Origin: Luteipulveratus flavus
GTDB lineage: Bacteria; Actinomycetota; Actinomycetes; Actinomycetales; Dermatophilaceae
Length of the DNA stretch: 64,000 nt
Assembly (NCBI RefSeq): GCF_029080175.1
Contig: NZ_JARFJC010000045.1
Direction: 5' to 3' (one strand)
Shown piece by piece: positions 50,862-58,943 of this stretch. The notes beneath the pieces are model-generated. The model did not search any database, had not been told where the DNA came from, and saw nothing but the letters and a program-made list of their open reading frames with translations. Positions within the stretch are counted from its first letter, which is position 1, and each line of letters starts with the position of its first letter. A program made the translations under genes and the position numbers.

Positions 50862-52499
50862 TCAGGCCTTGCGGGCGGTGTCGAGGAAGTACAGCCCGGT
50901 GGTGGACGCCGGCTGGAAGTCACTCAGCGTCGTGTCGTCCCAGCCGGTGACGATCTTGGTGTGCAGGACCGGGTAGAGCGGCGCCTCGTCGGCGACGAAG
51001 TCGAGCACCTGCTTCCAGATCGCCTTCTGCTTCGCCTCGTCGGTCTCTGCGGCGGCCTGGTCCAGCCAGGTCGCGACCTTCTTCTGCGAGGCGGCGTCCC
51101 AGTGGTAGCGCTTCTGCGGCCAGGTCTCACCGAAGTAGAACCAGCGCAGCAGCAGGTCGGTGTCCACGCCGAACACGGTCGGGTCGCCGGACGCCGCGAG
51201 CACCCGGAAGGAGCTCTTGGTGACCAGGCCGTCGGGTGCGGGTGCGTACACCGAGGAGGACGGCGCGGTGTTGAGCGTCGCGGTGACGCCGATCTGCTTC
51301 CACGCGTCGACGAGCAGCGGGGCGATGTCCTTGACGAAGGCCGCGTCGGTGGTGACGAGCTCGAACTTCAGGCTGCTGGCGCCGGCCTGCTGCAGCAGGG
51401 ACTTCGCCTTGGCCTGGTCGAAGCCGTAGACGGTGGAGGCCTTCTGGTACGCCTTGTTGCCGTGGTCGAGGTAGCTGTCGGCCGGGGTGCCGTACCCCTG
51501 CAGGGCCGTCTGGATGATGGACGTGGTGTCCAGCGCGTAGTGCAGGGCCTGCCGGACGCGCTTGTCGTCGAACGGCTTGGCCGAGCAGTTGAACATCAGG
51601 AACAGCTGGTTGAACGCCTGCTTGGGCTCGGCCTTCTTCTTGCCGGCGACCTGCTTGACGTTGATGTACGGCACCGCCTCGATCGCCTGCGAGCGGCCGC
51701 TCTCCAGGTCGGCGACGCGCGTCGCGGCCTCGGTGGTGGTGTGCCACACCATCTTCTGGGCCTTCGCCTTGCGCGGTCCGTTGTAGTGGGGGTTCACCGA
51801 GAAGGTGAGGCCCTTGCTCTGGTCGGCGCTGTCGATCTTCCACGGGCCGCTGCCGACCGGCGTGGTGTCGAACGCCTTGCTCGCCGCGGCGTTGCCCGTC
51901 TTGGCCTTCGGCACGATCTTGATGACCGCGACCCGCTCGACGAAGAGCGCGAACGGCGTCTTCAGCGTGAACTCCACCGTCTTGGCGTCCTTGGCCTTGA
52001 CCGCCGCGATGAAGCCGATGAACTGCGACATCAGCATCTCGGGGTCCATCGCGCGGGTGAAGGAGTGCGCGACGTCCGCAGCGGTGACGGCGGTGCCGTC
52101 GGAGAACGTCGCGCCGTCGCGCAGCGTGGCGGTCCACGTCCTGCCGTCGGCGCCGGCCTTCGGGAGGTCGGCGGCCAGCGCCGCGTACGGCTCGCGGGTC
52201 ACCGGGTCGAGGTCCACGAGTCCCTCGAACGCGTGCTGGTTCGCGGCGGTGGCGACCGCGCTCGAGGCGTTGGCCGGGTCGAACCCGCTGGAGAGCGCGA
52301 ACGCCAGTGTGGCCTCGATGGTGGACGACGCGGCCTTGCCTCCGCCGCCGGCGTTGCCGGTCGACTCCGGGCCGCCGCTGCACGCGCTCACGGCGGCGGT
52401 GATGGCCGCAGCGGCGCTGAGCGTGCCGGTCAGCTTGAGGAAGCTGCGCCGAGACGGCCGGGCGGCGCCGGGCTCGGTGCGGAGCGGGTGGTGCGACAC
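50862..52499 (-). CDS. TAT-exported solute-binding lipoprotein, family 5 (sialic-acid type)
   Basis: 545 residues. A twin-arginine signal (SRRSFLKLTG) ends in a lipobox VSAC (Cys40), so it is exported folded and lipid-anchored. The mature protein is an extracellular SBP family 5 module (ALAADLPKAGADGRTWTATL, AVTAADVAHSFTRAMDP, VRQALHYALDTTSI). It delivers substrate to the transporter encoded 28 nt downstream. GTG start at 52499 with GGAGG 5 nt upstream. First gene of the minus-strand operon. Confidence 0.92.
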   Translation of the reverse strand: MSHHPLRTEPGAARPSRRSFLKLTGTLSAAAAITAAVSACSGGPESTGNAGGGGKAASSTIEATLAFALSSGFDPANASSAVATAANQHAFEGLVDLDPVTREPYAALAADLPKAGADGRTWTATLRDGATFSDGTAVTAADVAHSFTRAMDPEMLMSQFIGFIAAVKAKDAKTVEFTLKTPFALFVERVAVIKIVPKAKTGNAAASKAFDTTPVGSGPWKIDSADQSKGLTFSVNPHYNGPRKAKAQKMVWHTTTEAATRVADLESGRSQAIEAVPYINVKQVAGKKKAEPKQAFNQLFLMFNCSAKPFDDKRVRQALHYALDTTSIIQTALQGYGTPADSYLDHGNKAYQKASTVYGFDQAKAKSLLQQAGASSLKFELVTTDAAFVKDIAPLLVDAWKQIGVTATLNTAPSSSVYAPAPDGLVTKSSFRVLAASGDPTVFGVDTDLLLRWFYFGETWPQKRYHWDAASQKKVATWLDQAAAETDEAKQKAIWKQVLDFVADEAPLYPVLHTKIVTGWDDTTLSDFQPASTTGLYFLDTARKA

Positions 52500-52540
52500 A
52501 TCTGCCTCCAGGTGGGACGTCGAGATGTGACCCACCGTAC

Positions 52541-52567
52541 ATCAGACATCAGACGTCTGACGTTGAT
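52541..52567. promoter_or_regulatory. Probable operator of the sialic-acid locus
   Basis: ATCAGAC is repeated directly (52541 and 52548), and the second copy is part of the perfect palindrome TCAGACGTCTGA (52549-52560), between the divergent SBP and GntR genes. FadR/GntR-type regulators bind such short palindromes. Confidence 0.65.
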
Positions 52568-52652
52568 ATGGTGAACTCGCTCGTCCGAGCGGTCGACCCT
52601 CACGGACCGCCGCCGTACGACACGATGCCAGGGCACGTCAGAGGAGGGGTTC

Positions 52653-53363
52653 ATGGCACTACCGGCCAGCACGCGGGTCCGTTCGGCGCAGCACGAGGCG
52701 ACCGAGCGGATCAAGGCGTACATCCTCGACCACCGGCTGCACGCGGGCGACGCGCTGCCGACGGAGGCCGAGCTGATGACCGCCATCGGCGCGAGCCGAT
52801 CGAGCGTGCGCGAGGCGATCAAGACGCTGAGCGCCTTGGACATCGTCGAGGTGAGGCACGGGCACGGCACCTTCGTCGGCCGGCTCTCGATGAGCGCGAT
52901 GGTCGAGAGCCTGGCCTTCCGGTCGATGCTCAGCAGTGCCAGCGACTACACGGTGCTCGCCGACCTGGTCTCGATCCGGGAGATGCTCGAGCAGGGGCTG
53001 GCCGGGCGCATCATCGACGGCTTCGACGCCGAGCAGGAGCGGGGGCTCAGCACCCTCGCCCGAGCCATGCACGACCTCGCCGAGCTGGGTCGCCCCTACG
53101 TCGAGGAGGACCGCCAGTTCCACCTCCTCCTGCTCAAGCCGCTCGGCAACGAGCTGGTCGTGCAGCTGACCGGTGCGTTCTGGGAGGTGCAGTCCCGCGT
53201 AGCCCCGTCGCTCGCCGTCACCGAGGAGGACTGGTTGCGGACGGCCGACGCGCACGTCGAGATCGTGGCGGCCGCGGCGGCCCGGGACCGCGACCGCCTG
53301 CACGCGGCGATCGAGGAGCACTACGCGCCGGTGAAGAACCACATCCGCGCGCTGGCGCAGTAG
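52653..53363 (+). CDS. GntR/FadR-family regulator (NanR-like role)
   Basis: 236 residues. The winged helix (about 15-80) shows LPTEAELMTAIGASRSSVRE and VRHGHGTFVG, the GntR pattern. The C-terminal FCD domain (about 95-230) has ADLVSIREMLEQ, a metal-site Asp/His set around RQFHLLLL and DAHVEIVAAA. Probably represses both arms of the locus and senses a sialic acid breakdown product, as NanR does; this role is inferred from position. The next gene starts 9 nt downstream. Confidence 0.9.
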   Translation: MALPASTRVRSAQHEATERIKAYILDHRLHAGDALPTEAELMTAIGASRSSVREAIKTLSALDIVEVRHGHGTFVGRLSMSAMVESLAFRSMLSSASDYTVLADLVSIREMLEQGLAGRIIDGFDAEQERGLSTLARAMHDLAELGRPYVEEDRQFHLLLLKPLGNELVVQLTGAFWEVQSRVAPSLAVTEEDWLRTADAHVEIVAAAAARDRDRLHAAIEEHYAPVKNHIRALAQ

Positions 53364-53372
53364 GACCCGGCC

Positions 53373-54347
53373 GTGCCGCACTACGACCTGCCGCTGCCCG
53401 AGCTCGAGACCTACGCGCCACCGCGCCACGAGCCGGCGGACCTCGCCGAGTTCTGGGCCAAGACGCTGGCCGGCGCCCGCGAGCACGACCTGGACGTGAC
53501 CGGCCGGCCCGCGGCCGCGTACCTGCGCACGGTCGCGGTCCAGGACGTCTCGTTCGCCGGCTTCGGCGGTCACCGCATCGGCGCCTGGCACCTGCGACCC
53601 CGCGAGGCCTCCGGCGACGTCCCGACGGTCGTGCAGTTCCTGGGGTACGGCGACGGTCGGGGTACGCCGGTCGACTGGCTGATGTGGCCGGCCGCCGGCT
53701 TCGCGGTCCTCGTCGTCGACACCCGAGGTCAGGGCGCCCGCGCCCGACGCGCCGGGCTGACGGGTGACCCCGGCGGGAGCGACAACGCGCACGTCGAGGG
53801 ATTCCTCACCAAGGGCGTCCTCGACCCCGACGACTACTACTACCGGCGCGTCTACACCGACGGGGTGCGCGCGGTCGAGGCGGCTCGCACGCTGCCGGGC
53901 ACCGACGCCGGGCACGTCGCCGTCGCCGGGACCAGCCAGGGCGGCGCCATCGCGCTCGGCGTCAGCGGGCTCGCGCCCGAGCTCGTCGACGCCGCGATCG
54001 TGCACGTGCCGTTCCTGTGCGACGTCCGGCGCGCCGTCACGATCACCGACCGGGCGCCGTACGCCGAGCTGCTGGCCTTCCTGCGTACCCACCGGGGAGC
54101 GACCGAGCAGGCGTTGCGGACCATCGACCACGTCGACGGGACCACCCTCGCGGCGCACGCGACGGCACCCGCGCTGTTCTCGGTGGCGCTGATGGACCAG
54201 ATCTGCCCGCCCTCCGGGGTGTACGCCGCCTACCACCACTACGCCGGGCCGAAGTCGCTCGACGTCTACCCCTACAACGACCACGAGGGCGGAGCGGCCG
54301 ACGCCGACATCGCGTCCGTCCAGTGGCTTCAGGAGCTCTGGTCATGA
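53373..54347 (+). CDS. Acetylxylan-esterase/cephalosporin-C deacetylase family (AXE1) hydrolase
   Basis: 324 residues. Start block LPELETYAPPRHEPADLAEF and FAGFGGHRIGAWHL are typical of AXE1 proteins. The nucleophile is in AVAGTSQGGA, the acid in ALMDQICPPS and the His in YNDHEGG, so the triad is complete. No signal peptide, thus cytoplasmic. Within this locus it may remove O-acetyl groups from imported sialic acids, which is an inference. GTG start 9 nt after the regulator stop; overlaps the SIS gene by 4 nt. Confidence 0.85.
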   Translation: MPHYDLPLPELETYAPPRHEPADLAEFWAKTLAGAREHDLDVTGRPAAAYLRTVAVQDVSFAGFGGHRIGAWHLRPREASGDVPTVVQFLGYGDGRGTPVDWLMWPAAGFAVLVVDTRGQGARARRAGLTGDPGGSDNAHVEGFLTKGVLDPDDYYYRRVYTDGVRAVEAARTLPGTDAGHVAVAGTSQGGAIALGVSGLAPELVDAAIVHVPFLCDVRRAVTITDRAPYAELLAFLRTHRGATEQALRTIDHVDGTTLAAHATAPALFSVALMDQICPPSGVYAAYHHYAGPKSLDVYPYNDHEGGAADADIASVQWLQELWS

Positions 54348-55381
54348 CGACACCCGGTCAGCTGATGAGGGCCGAGATCGCCGAGCAGCCCACGGTTCTC
54401 GCGAACGTCCTCGCCTCGTACGGTGCGCATCTCGCGCCGGTCGTCGCGCGGCTTCGGTCGCACGACACCCGCGCCGTGCTGCTGGTCGCGCGAGGCACGT
54501 CCGACCACGCGGCGCTCTACGCGAAGTACCTCCTCGAGACGCGTCTCGGTCTCCCGGTCGGGCTGGTGTCGACCTCGACGTACACCGCGTACGACACCCG
54601 TCCGGCGCTGGACGGCGTCGTGTGGATCGCGGTCAGCCAGTCCGGCGGCTCGCCCGACCTGGTGGAGTCGACGGAGAAGGCCCGCGCGGCGGGCGCGCTC
54701 ACCATCGCCCTGACCAACGCCGACGGCTCACCGCTGGAGGAGGCCGCCGAGCTGCGCCTGCCGATGCTGGCCGGGGTCGAGCGCTCGGTCGCCGCGACGA
54801 AGACGTACACCACGTCGCTGCTGTGGCTGTGGCTGCTCGTGGAGGGCTGGGCGCAGCGCCCGCTCGACGCCGCAGCCGGCGTCCCCGACTGGGTCGCCGC
54901 ATCGTTGGACCGACCCGAGGTCGCCGACGTCGCCTCGCGGTACCGGTTCGTCGAGCGGCTCGTGACCACCTCGCGCGGGTTCGCCTACCCCACGGCGCGC
55001 GAGGCCGCGCTGAAGCTGATGGAGACCTGCTACCTGTCGGCGCACGCGTTCTCCGGCGCCGACCTGCTCCACGGCCCGCTCGCGATGGTCGACGAGGACC
55101 GCCCGGTCGTGGTGATCTGCCCCGACGGCCGGGGCGGGGCGGCGCTGGAACCCGTGCTGGAGCAGCTGCACGCGCGGTCGGCCGACGTCTGTCTCGTGGC
55201 ACCGAGCGAGGTGCGGGGGTCGGCCGCGCTGCGGATCCCGCTGCCGTCCGGCATGGTCGAGGAGCTGGCGCCGATCGCGCAGATCGTCCCGCTGCAGCAG
55301 CTCGCCCTCCAGCTCGCCGTCTCGCGGCACCACGACCCCGACCACCCGCGCGGCCTGCAGAAGGTCACCCGCACGACCTGA
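54344..55381 (+). CDS. SIS-domain sugar-phosphate isomerase/deaminase (GlmS-C / NagB-II-like)
   Basis: 345 residues, two SIS domains (about 35-165 and 195-335). Sugar-phosphate sites: ARGTSDHAALYAKYLLE, SQSGGSPDLVEST, and in the second domain GFAYPTAREAALKLMETCYL with the conserved Glu of GlmS-type enzymes, and FSGADLLHGP. It lacks the glutaminase domain, so a GlcN-6-P deaminase or AgaS-like role is likely, fitting the end of the sialic acid route. No nagA deacetylase is seen next to it. ATGA overlap with the esterase gene. Confidence 0.85.
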   Translation: MTTPGQLMRAEIAEQPTVLANVLASYGAHLAPVVARLRSHDTRAVLLVARGTSDHAALYAKYLLETRLGLPVGLVSTSTYTAYDTRPALDGVVWIAVSQSGGSPDLVESTEKARAAGALTIALTNADGSPLEEAAELRLPMLAGVERSVAATKTYTTSLLWLWLLVEGWAQRPLDAAAGVPDWVAASLDRPEVADVASRYRFVERLVTTSRGFAYPTAREAALKLMETCYLSAHAFSGADLLHGPLAMVDEDRPVVVICPDGRGGAALEPVLEQLHARSADVCLVAPSEVRGSAALRIPLPSGMVEELAPIAQIVPLQQLALQLAVSRHHDPDHPRGLQKVTRTT

Positions 55382-55396
55382 CCACCCCCTCTCCCC

Positions 55397-55515
55397 CCGG
55401 CAAAAGGTGGTCGCCGGCACACGCATACCTGTGCCGAGCCCCAGCTTTTGCCGCTAACCGGCAGAAGATGGTCGCCGGCACGGCTATACCTGTGCTCGGC
55501 GCCAGCTTTTGCCGG
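55397..55515. repeat. Paired hairpin repeat, locus 3 (units 55397-55453 and 55458-55515)
   Basis: Two direct units with a period of 61 bp; outer stem CCGGCAAAAGGTGG or CCGGCAGAAGATGG against CCAGCTTTTGCCG(G), inner stem GGCAC/GTGCC-like, loop CGCATACC or CTATACC. Same family and orientation as the other two loci, again between convergent genes. The stop codon of the membrane gene on the minus strand falls in the loop of unit 2. Confidence 0.85.
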
Positions 55516-56353
55516 TGGGGGCGTCGGCGGGCGGGTCCTCGAGGCCCGGGTCGCGCGGATCGCTGCGGGTCAGGCGCTCCAGCGGGAGGAACGCCAGCAG
55601 GCACACCACGGTCGGCAGGAAGTGGATCGACAGCAGCAGGAACGTCGACAGGTGGAAGAACAGCCAGAACGCCACGACCGCGTACAGCGCGCGCCCGCGC
55701 AGCCACAGCATGACCGGTGACGCGAGCTCGGCGACGAACACCGACCACTGGAACACCTGGGTCAGCCACGGCATCCCGACCAGCCACTCCGACAGCGCCG
55801 ACCCGCGCCTGGTCAGCGCCCACACCAGCACCGCCGACGATCCCCAGCCCCAACCGGCGTCGAGCACCTTGGCGATCGCCGCGAGGAAGTAGGTGGCGAC
55901 CACCGCCACCTGGATGATGCGCAGCGTCCAGCCGGCCGACTCGCTCGTACGGCGGTCGCTCACGGCCACCCGCCCGACCAGCGGCAGCACGCACAGCGCC
56001 ACCACGAGAGCGAAGTGGTCGTGGTTGATCTTGGAGTAGGAGTAGGCGTTGCTGAGCCAGTCGAGCATGCCGACCGCGCAGACCCAGCCGGCCAGCCGCG
56101 GCAGCCGCCCGGACAGCGCGACCAGCGCGGACAGGACGATCACCACGCGCAGCACCTGGACGGACACCGGTGAGGGCGCAGGCAGGTGGAGCAGCTCGCG
56201 GAACGGCAGCGGCTTGTACAGCTCCGCCGGCACGTTGCCGTGGCCGATCGGGAACGCCGTGAGGACGAGCACGTCCAGCAGCACCACCGCGTAGACCAGG
56301 CGCCGCAACCAGGCGATCCGGGCGATCGGCACCTGCGGGAAGAACCAGCCCAT
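55484..56353 (-). CDS. HTTM/DoxX-like multipass membrane protein
   Basis: 289 residues with at least six TM helices (for example RLVYAVVLLDVLVLTAFPIG, VVATYFLAAIAKVLDAGWGW, ALYAVVAFWLFFHLSTFLLL). Organisation resembles the HTTM domain shared with vitamin-K-dependent gamma-carboxylase; catalytic function not shown. The last ten residues (TGKSWRRAQV) and the stop TAG are encoded by the second hairpin unit of the repeat. Its ATG overlaps the stop of the preceding gene (TGATG), so the two are coupled. Confidence 0.75.
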   Translation of the reverse strand: MGWFFPQVPIARIAWLRRLVYAVVLLDVLVLTAFPIGHGNVPAELYKPLPFRELLHLPAPSPVSVQVLRVVIVLSALVALSGRLPRLAGWVCAVGMLDWLSNAYSYSKINHDHFALVVALCVLPLVGRVAVSDRRTSESAGWTLRIIQVAVVATYFLAAIAKVLDAGWGWGSSAVLVWALTRRGSALSEWLVGMPWLTQVFQWSVFVAELASPVMLWLRGRALYAVVAFWLFFHLSTFLLLSIHFLPTVVCLLAFLPLERLTRSDPRDPGLEDPPADAPTGKSWRRAQV

Positions 56354-56829
56354 CACCGCTCCCCCGGCTGCGCCGGATGCGCGACCGACCAGGTCGCCAC
56401 GGTCGTACGCCGCTTGCCGACGACGGTCGAGTCCCGCAGCGTGCTGACCGTGTCGACGAGGTGGACGGTGGCCAGGCGAGGCCGCTGCGGGGCGTACGAT
56501 GCCCACATCACGGCGATCGCCTGCAGGCGCTGGGGCTCGTTCTCGATCCGGGTGGCCTGCCCCTCGATCTCCGCTCGCTCCAGCCCGATGCCGCCCCCAC
56601 CCAGCGGGACGACGAGCGGCCGCCCGGTGACGTCGACGGCCTCGATGCCGAGCGAGTGGATCTCGCCGTTCGTGTCGACCTTGAACGCGAACTGGACCAT
56701 CGGCGCGAACGGCCACGACCGGTCGTCCTCCCCGAGGGTCCCGGCGGTCACCGCAGCGGCGACGGCCAGCAGCACGGCCACGCGCCACATCCGCCCGCTC
56801 CGCGACAGGCGCCCGGTCTCCCCTGCCAT
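56353..56829 (-). CDS. Membrane-anchored accessory protein of the HTTM-like gene
   Basis: 158 residues. One N-terminal TM helix (VAVLLAVAAAVTAGTL, about 17-33) is followed by an extracytoplasmic domain (SWPFAPMVQFAFKVDTNGEI, then LQAIAVMWASYAPQRP). Not recognised as a named family, but it is a common neighbour-type for HTTM proteins in actinobacteria by my recollection. The TGATG junction with the downstream gene points to a fixed pair. Function unknown. Confidence 0.65.
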   Translation of the reverse strand: MAGETGRLSRSGRMWRVAVLLAVAAAVTAGTLGEDDRSWPFAPMVQFAFKVDTNGEIHSLGIEAVDVTGRPLVVPLGGGGIGLERAEIEGQATRIENEPQRLQAIAVMWASYAPQRPRLATVHLVDTVSTLRDSTVVGKRRTTVATWSVAHPAQPGER

Positions 56830-56897
56830 GCACGCTCCCTCGTCCGAACCACGCCGCGCACACGGTACGCCGGGTCGGCCCGTCCTGTGGCCGCGGA

Positions 56898-57683
56898 TCA
56901 GGACCGGGGCCGTGGGTACCGCCGGTAGGTCACCGCGGCAGCCTGGTGGAAGCCGTCGGGCAGCCCGGCCTCTCGCATCGTCGTCGCGATCTCCTCCATC
57001 TCGCCGACCCAGCGCCAGCCCTTGGTCGCGGCGGAGCGCTCAGCGGCCGCCAGCCGGTCCGCGAGGTGCGGCAACGAGTAGGCCCACTCGTTCGCCAGCT
57101 CGTCCTCGACACCCTCGGCGCGCGCCAGGTCACGAGCGGTCAGCAGGAGTGCCGCGCTGCCCTTGGTCCACGACGCGTACGCCATCTTCAGCGCGGACGC
57201 CACGCCGACGCCACCGGACAGGACCAGGCACTCGACGGTCGTCCCGGCGAAGAGCTCCGCGACGTCCGGGGCCGACGGACCGGAGAGGTAGAGGCGCGCC
57301 CCCTGCTCGTGGGTGGGAGGCGACCCGACGATGCCGCCGTCGACGAACCTCGCGCGCGGGAGGAGGCCGGCCACCTCGCGTACCGTGCCGGGCGACACGG
57401 CGTTCGCGTCCACGTACACACCGCCGAAGTCGTGGGCCAGGGCCGCGGTCGCGAGCGCCGCGTGCGGCGGACAGATCGACAGCACGATCCCGGCCCGTTC
57501 CAGGAGGGCGTCGACGGTGCGCACATCGGTCAGGCCGGCCTCGCGGGCGCGGGCTGCGGTCGCGTCGCTGCGGTCCTGCGACGCCCAGAGCACCTCGGCG
57601 CCGGCGCGCACCAGGCACGCGCCCACCGCGGCGCCCATCGCGCCGGGGTGGAGCAGTCCGACCGGCCCGGACCCCACGCCCAT
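56898..57683 (-). CDS. NAD(P)-dependent oxidoreductase (6-phosphogluconate-dehydrogenase-like, DUF1932 type)
   Basis: 261 residues. The N-terminal Rossmann motif is VGLLHPGAMGAAVGACLVRA; YVDANAVSPGTVREVAGLL and FVDGGIVGSP resemble beta-hydroxyacid dehydrogenases; the C-terminal helical domain (about 165-261, KMAYASWTKGSAALLLTARD) carries the conserved Lys and has the DUF1932 look. Substrate unknown. Single gene; the small intergenic spaces around it show no clear promoter. Confidence 0.82.
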   Translation of the reverse strand: MGVGSGPVGLLHPGAMGAAVGACLVRAGAEVLWASQDRSDATAARAREAGLTDVRTVDALLERAGIVLSICPPHAALATAALAHDFGGVYVDANAVSPGTVREVAGLLPRARFVDGGIVGSPPTHEQGARLYLSGPSAPDVAELFAGTTVECLVLSGGVGVASALKMAYASWTKGSAALLLTARDLARAEGVEDELANEWAYSLPHLADRLAAAERSAATKGWRWVGEMEEIATTMREAGLPDGFHQAAAVTYRRYPRPRS

Positions 57684-57738
57684 GAGGACATCCTGCCCTC
57701 GCGAGCGGGCCCGCGCTCAGGACACCGCAAACTTGCCC

Positions 57739-58806
57739 TCAGACGCCGCCGAGCTCGGCGCGTACGGCGGCGGCGAACGCGTCCACGTCGGCCTCGGTCG
57801 TGTCGAAGCCGCACATCCAGCGGACCTCGCCCGTCGACTCGTCCCAGAAGTAGAAGCGGAACTTCTCCATCAGCCGCTTCGACACCTCGACCGGCAGTAC
57901 GGGGAACACCGAGTTCGCCTGCACCGGGCGGGCGATGCTCAGCCCCGGTACGCCGTCGACCGCCGCCGCGAGACGCCGCGCCATGGCGTTCGCGTGCTCG
58001 GCGTTGCGCAGGTAGAGGTCGTCGGTCAGCAGCGCGATCAGCTGGGCGGAGATGAAGCGCATCTTGGACGCCAGCTGCATCGAGGTCTTGCGCAGGAACT
58101 TCACGCCGCGGACGGCGTCCGGGTTGAGCACGACGACGGCCTCGCCGACCATCAGGCCGTTCTTGGTGCCGCCGAAGGACAGGATGTCGACGCCGACATC
58201 GGTGGTGAACGCCCGGAACGGCAGGCCGAGCGAGGCGGCGGCGTTGGACAGCCGGGAGCCGTCGACGTGCAGCACCCAGCCGCGCTCGTGGGCGTACTCG
58301 GCGATCGCGCGGATCTCCTCGGCGGTGTACGCGGTGCCCAGCTCGGTCGTCTGCGTGATGGACACGACCCGCGGCTGGGCGAAGTGCTCGTCGCCGTCGC
58401 GCTCCTGCGGCAGCGTGCCGAGCAGCGCGGGTGTGAGCTTCCCGTCCGGCGTGTCGACGGTGTGCAGCTTCAGGCCGGCGACGTGCTCCGGCGCACCACC
58501 CTCGTCCACGTGGATGTGTGCGGTGGTCGTGCACACCACCGCCTCCCACCGGGCCGTGGCCGCCTGGAGCGCGACGACGTTGGCGCCGGTGCCGTTGAAG
58601 ACCGGGAACGCCTCGGCCTGCTCCCCGAAGTGCTCGCGGAACACGCGCTGCAGGTCGGCGGTGTAGACGTCGTCGCCGTACGCGACCTGGTGGCCGCCGT
58701 TCGCGCGGACGATCGCGGCGAGCACCTCGGGGTGGATGCCGGAGTAGTTGTCGCTGGCGAAGCCGCGGTCGGACGGGTCGTGCAGGGGGTTCAGCTCATC
58801 GGTCAC
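57739..58806 (-). CDS. Low-specificity L-threonine aldolase family protein
   Basis: 355 residues, PLP fold type I. Start DPSDRGFASDNYSGIHPEVL, then VFNGTGANVVALQAA, THE-type pocket in TTTAHIHVDEGGAPE, Asp in LHVDGSRLSNAA, and the PLP-Lys in LSFGGTKNGLMVGEAVVVL. Cleaves L-threonine or related beta-hydroxy amino acids to glycine and an aldehyde. GTG at 58806 begins the family N-terminus. The frame stays open upstream through a 21-bp tandem repeat, but that part looks non-coding. Confidence 0.9.
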   Translation of the reverse strand: MTDELNPLHDPSDRGFASDNYSGIHPEVLAAIVRANGGHQVAYGDDVYTADLQRVFREHFGEQAEAFPVFNGTGANVVALQAATARWEAVVCTTTAHIHVDEGGAPEHVAGLKLHTVDTPDGKLTPALLGTLPQERDGDEHFAQPRVVSITQTTELGTAYTAEEIRAIAEYAHERGWVLHVDGSRLSNAAASLGLPFRAFTTDVGVDILSFGGTKNGLMVGEAVVVLNPDAVRGVKFLRKTSMQLASKMRFISAQLIALLTDDLYLRNAEHANAMARRLAAAVDGVPGLSIARPVQANSVFPVLPVEVSKRLMEKFRFYFWDESTGEVRWMCGFDTTEADVDAFAAAVRAELGGV

Positions 58807-58857
58807 AGGTTCGATGCTCTCAGGGTCGTCGGAACAGGATGCCAGCGGCGCCACCCG

Positions 58858-58917
58858 CAGGACGCCGGTCGACGCCCACAGGACGCCGGTCGAGCCCCAC
58901 AGGACGCCGGTCGAGCC
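58858..58917. repeat. Three 21-bp tandem repeats
   Basis: CAGGACGCCGGTCGAsCCCCA-type units at 58858-58878, 58879-58899 and (18 nt) 58900-58917, upstream of the aldolase start. Each contains GCCGGTCGAG, the same terminal sequence as the large palindromic repeats at 1-102 and 58944-59033. Confidence 0.8.
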
Positions 58918-58943
58918 GGGCGAGCGCCCAGCGCGAGCCCGAG

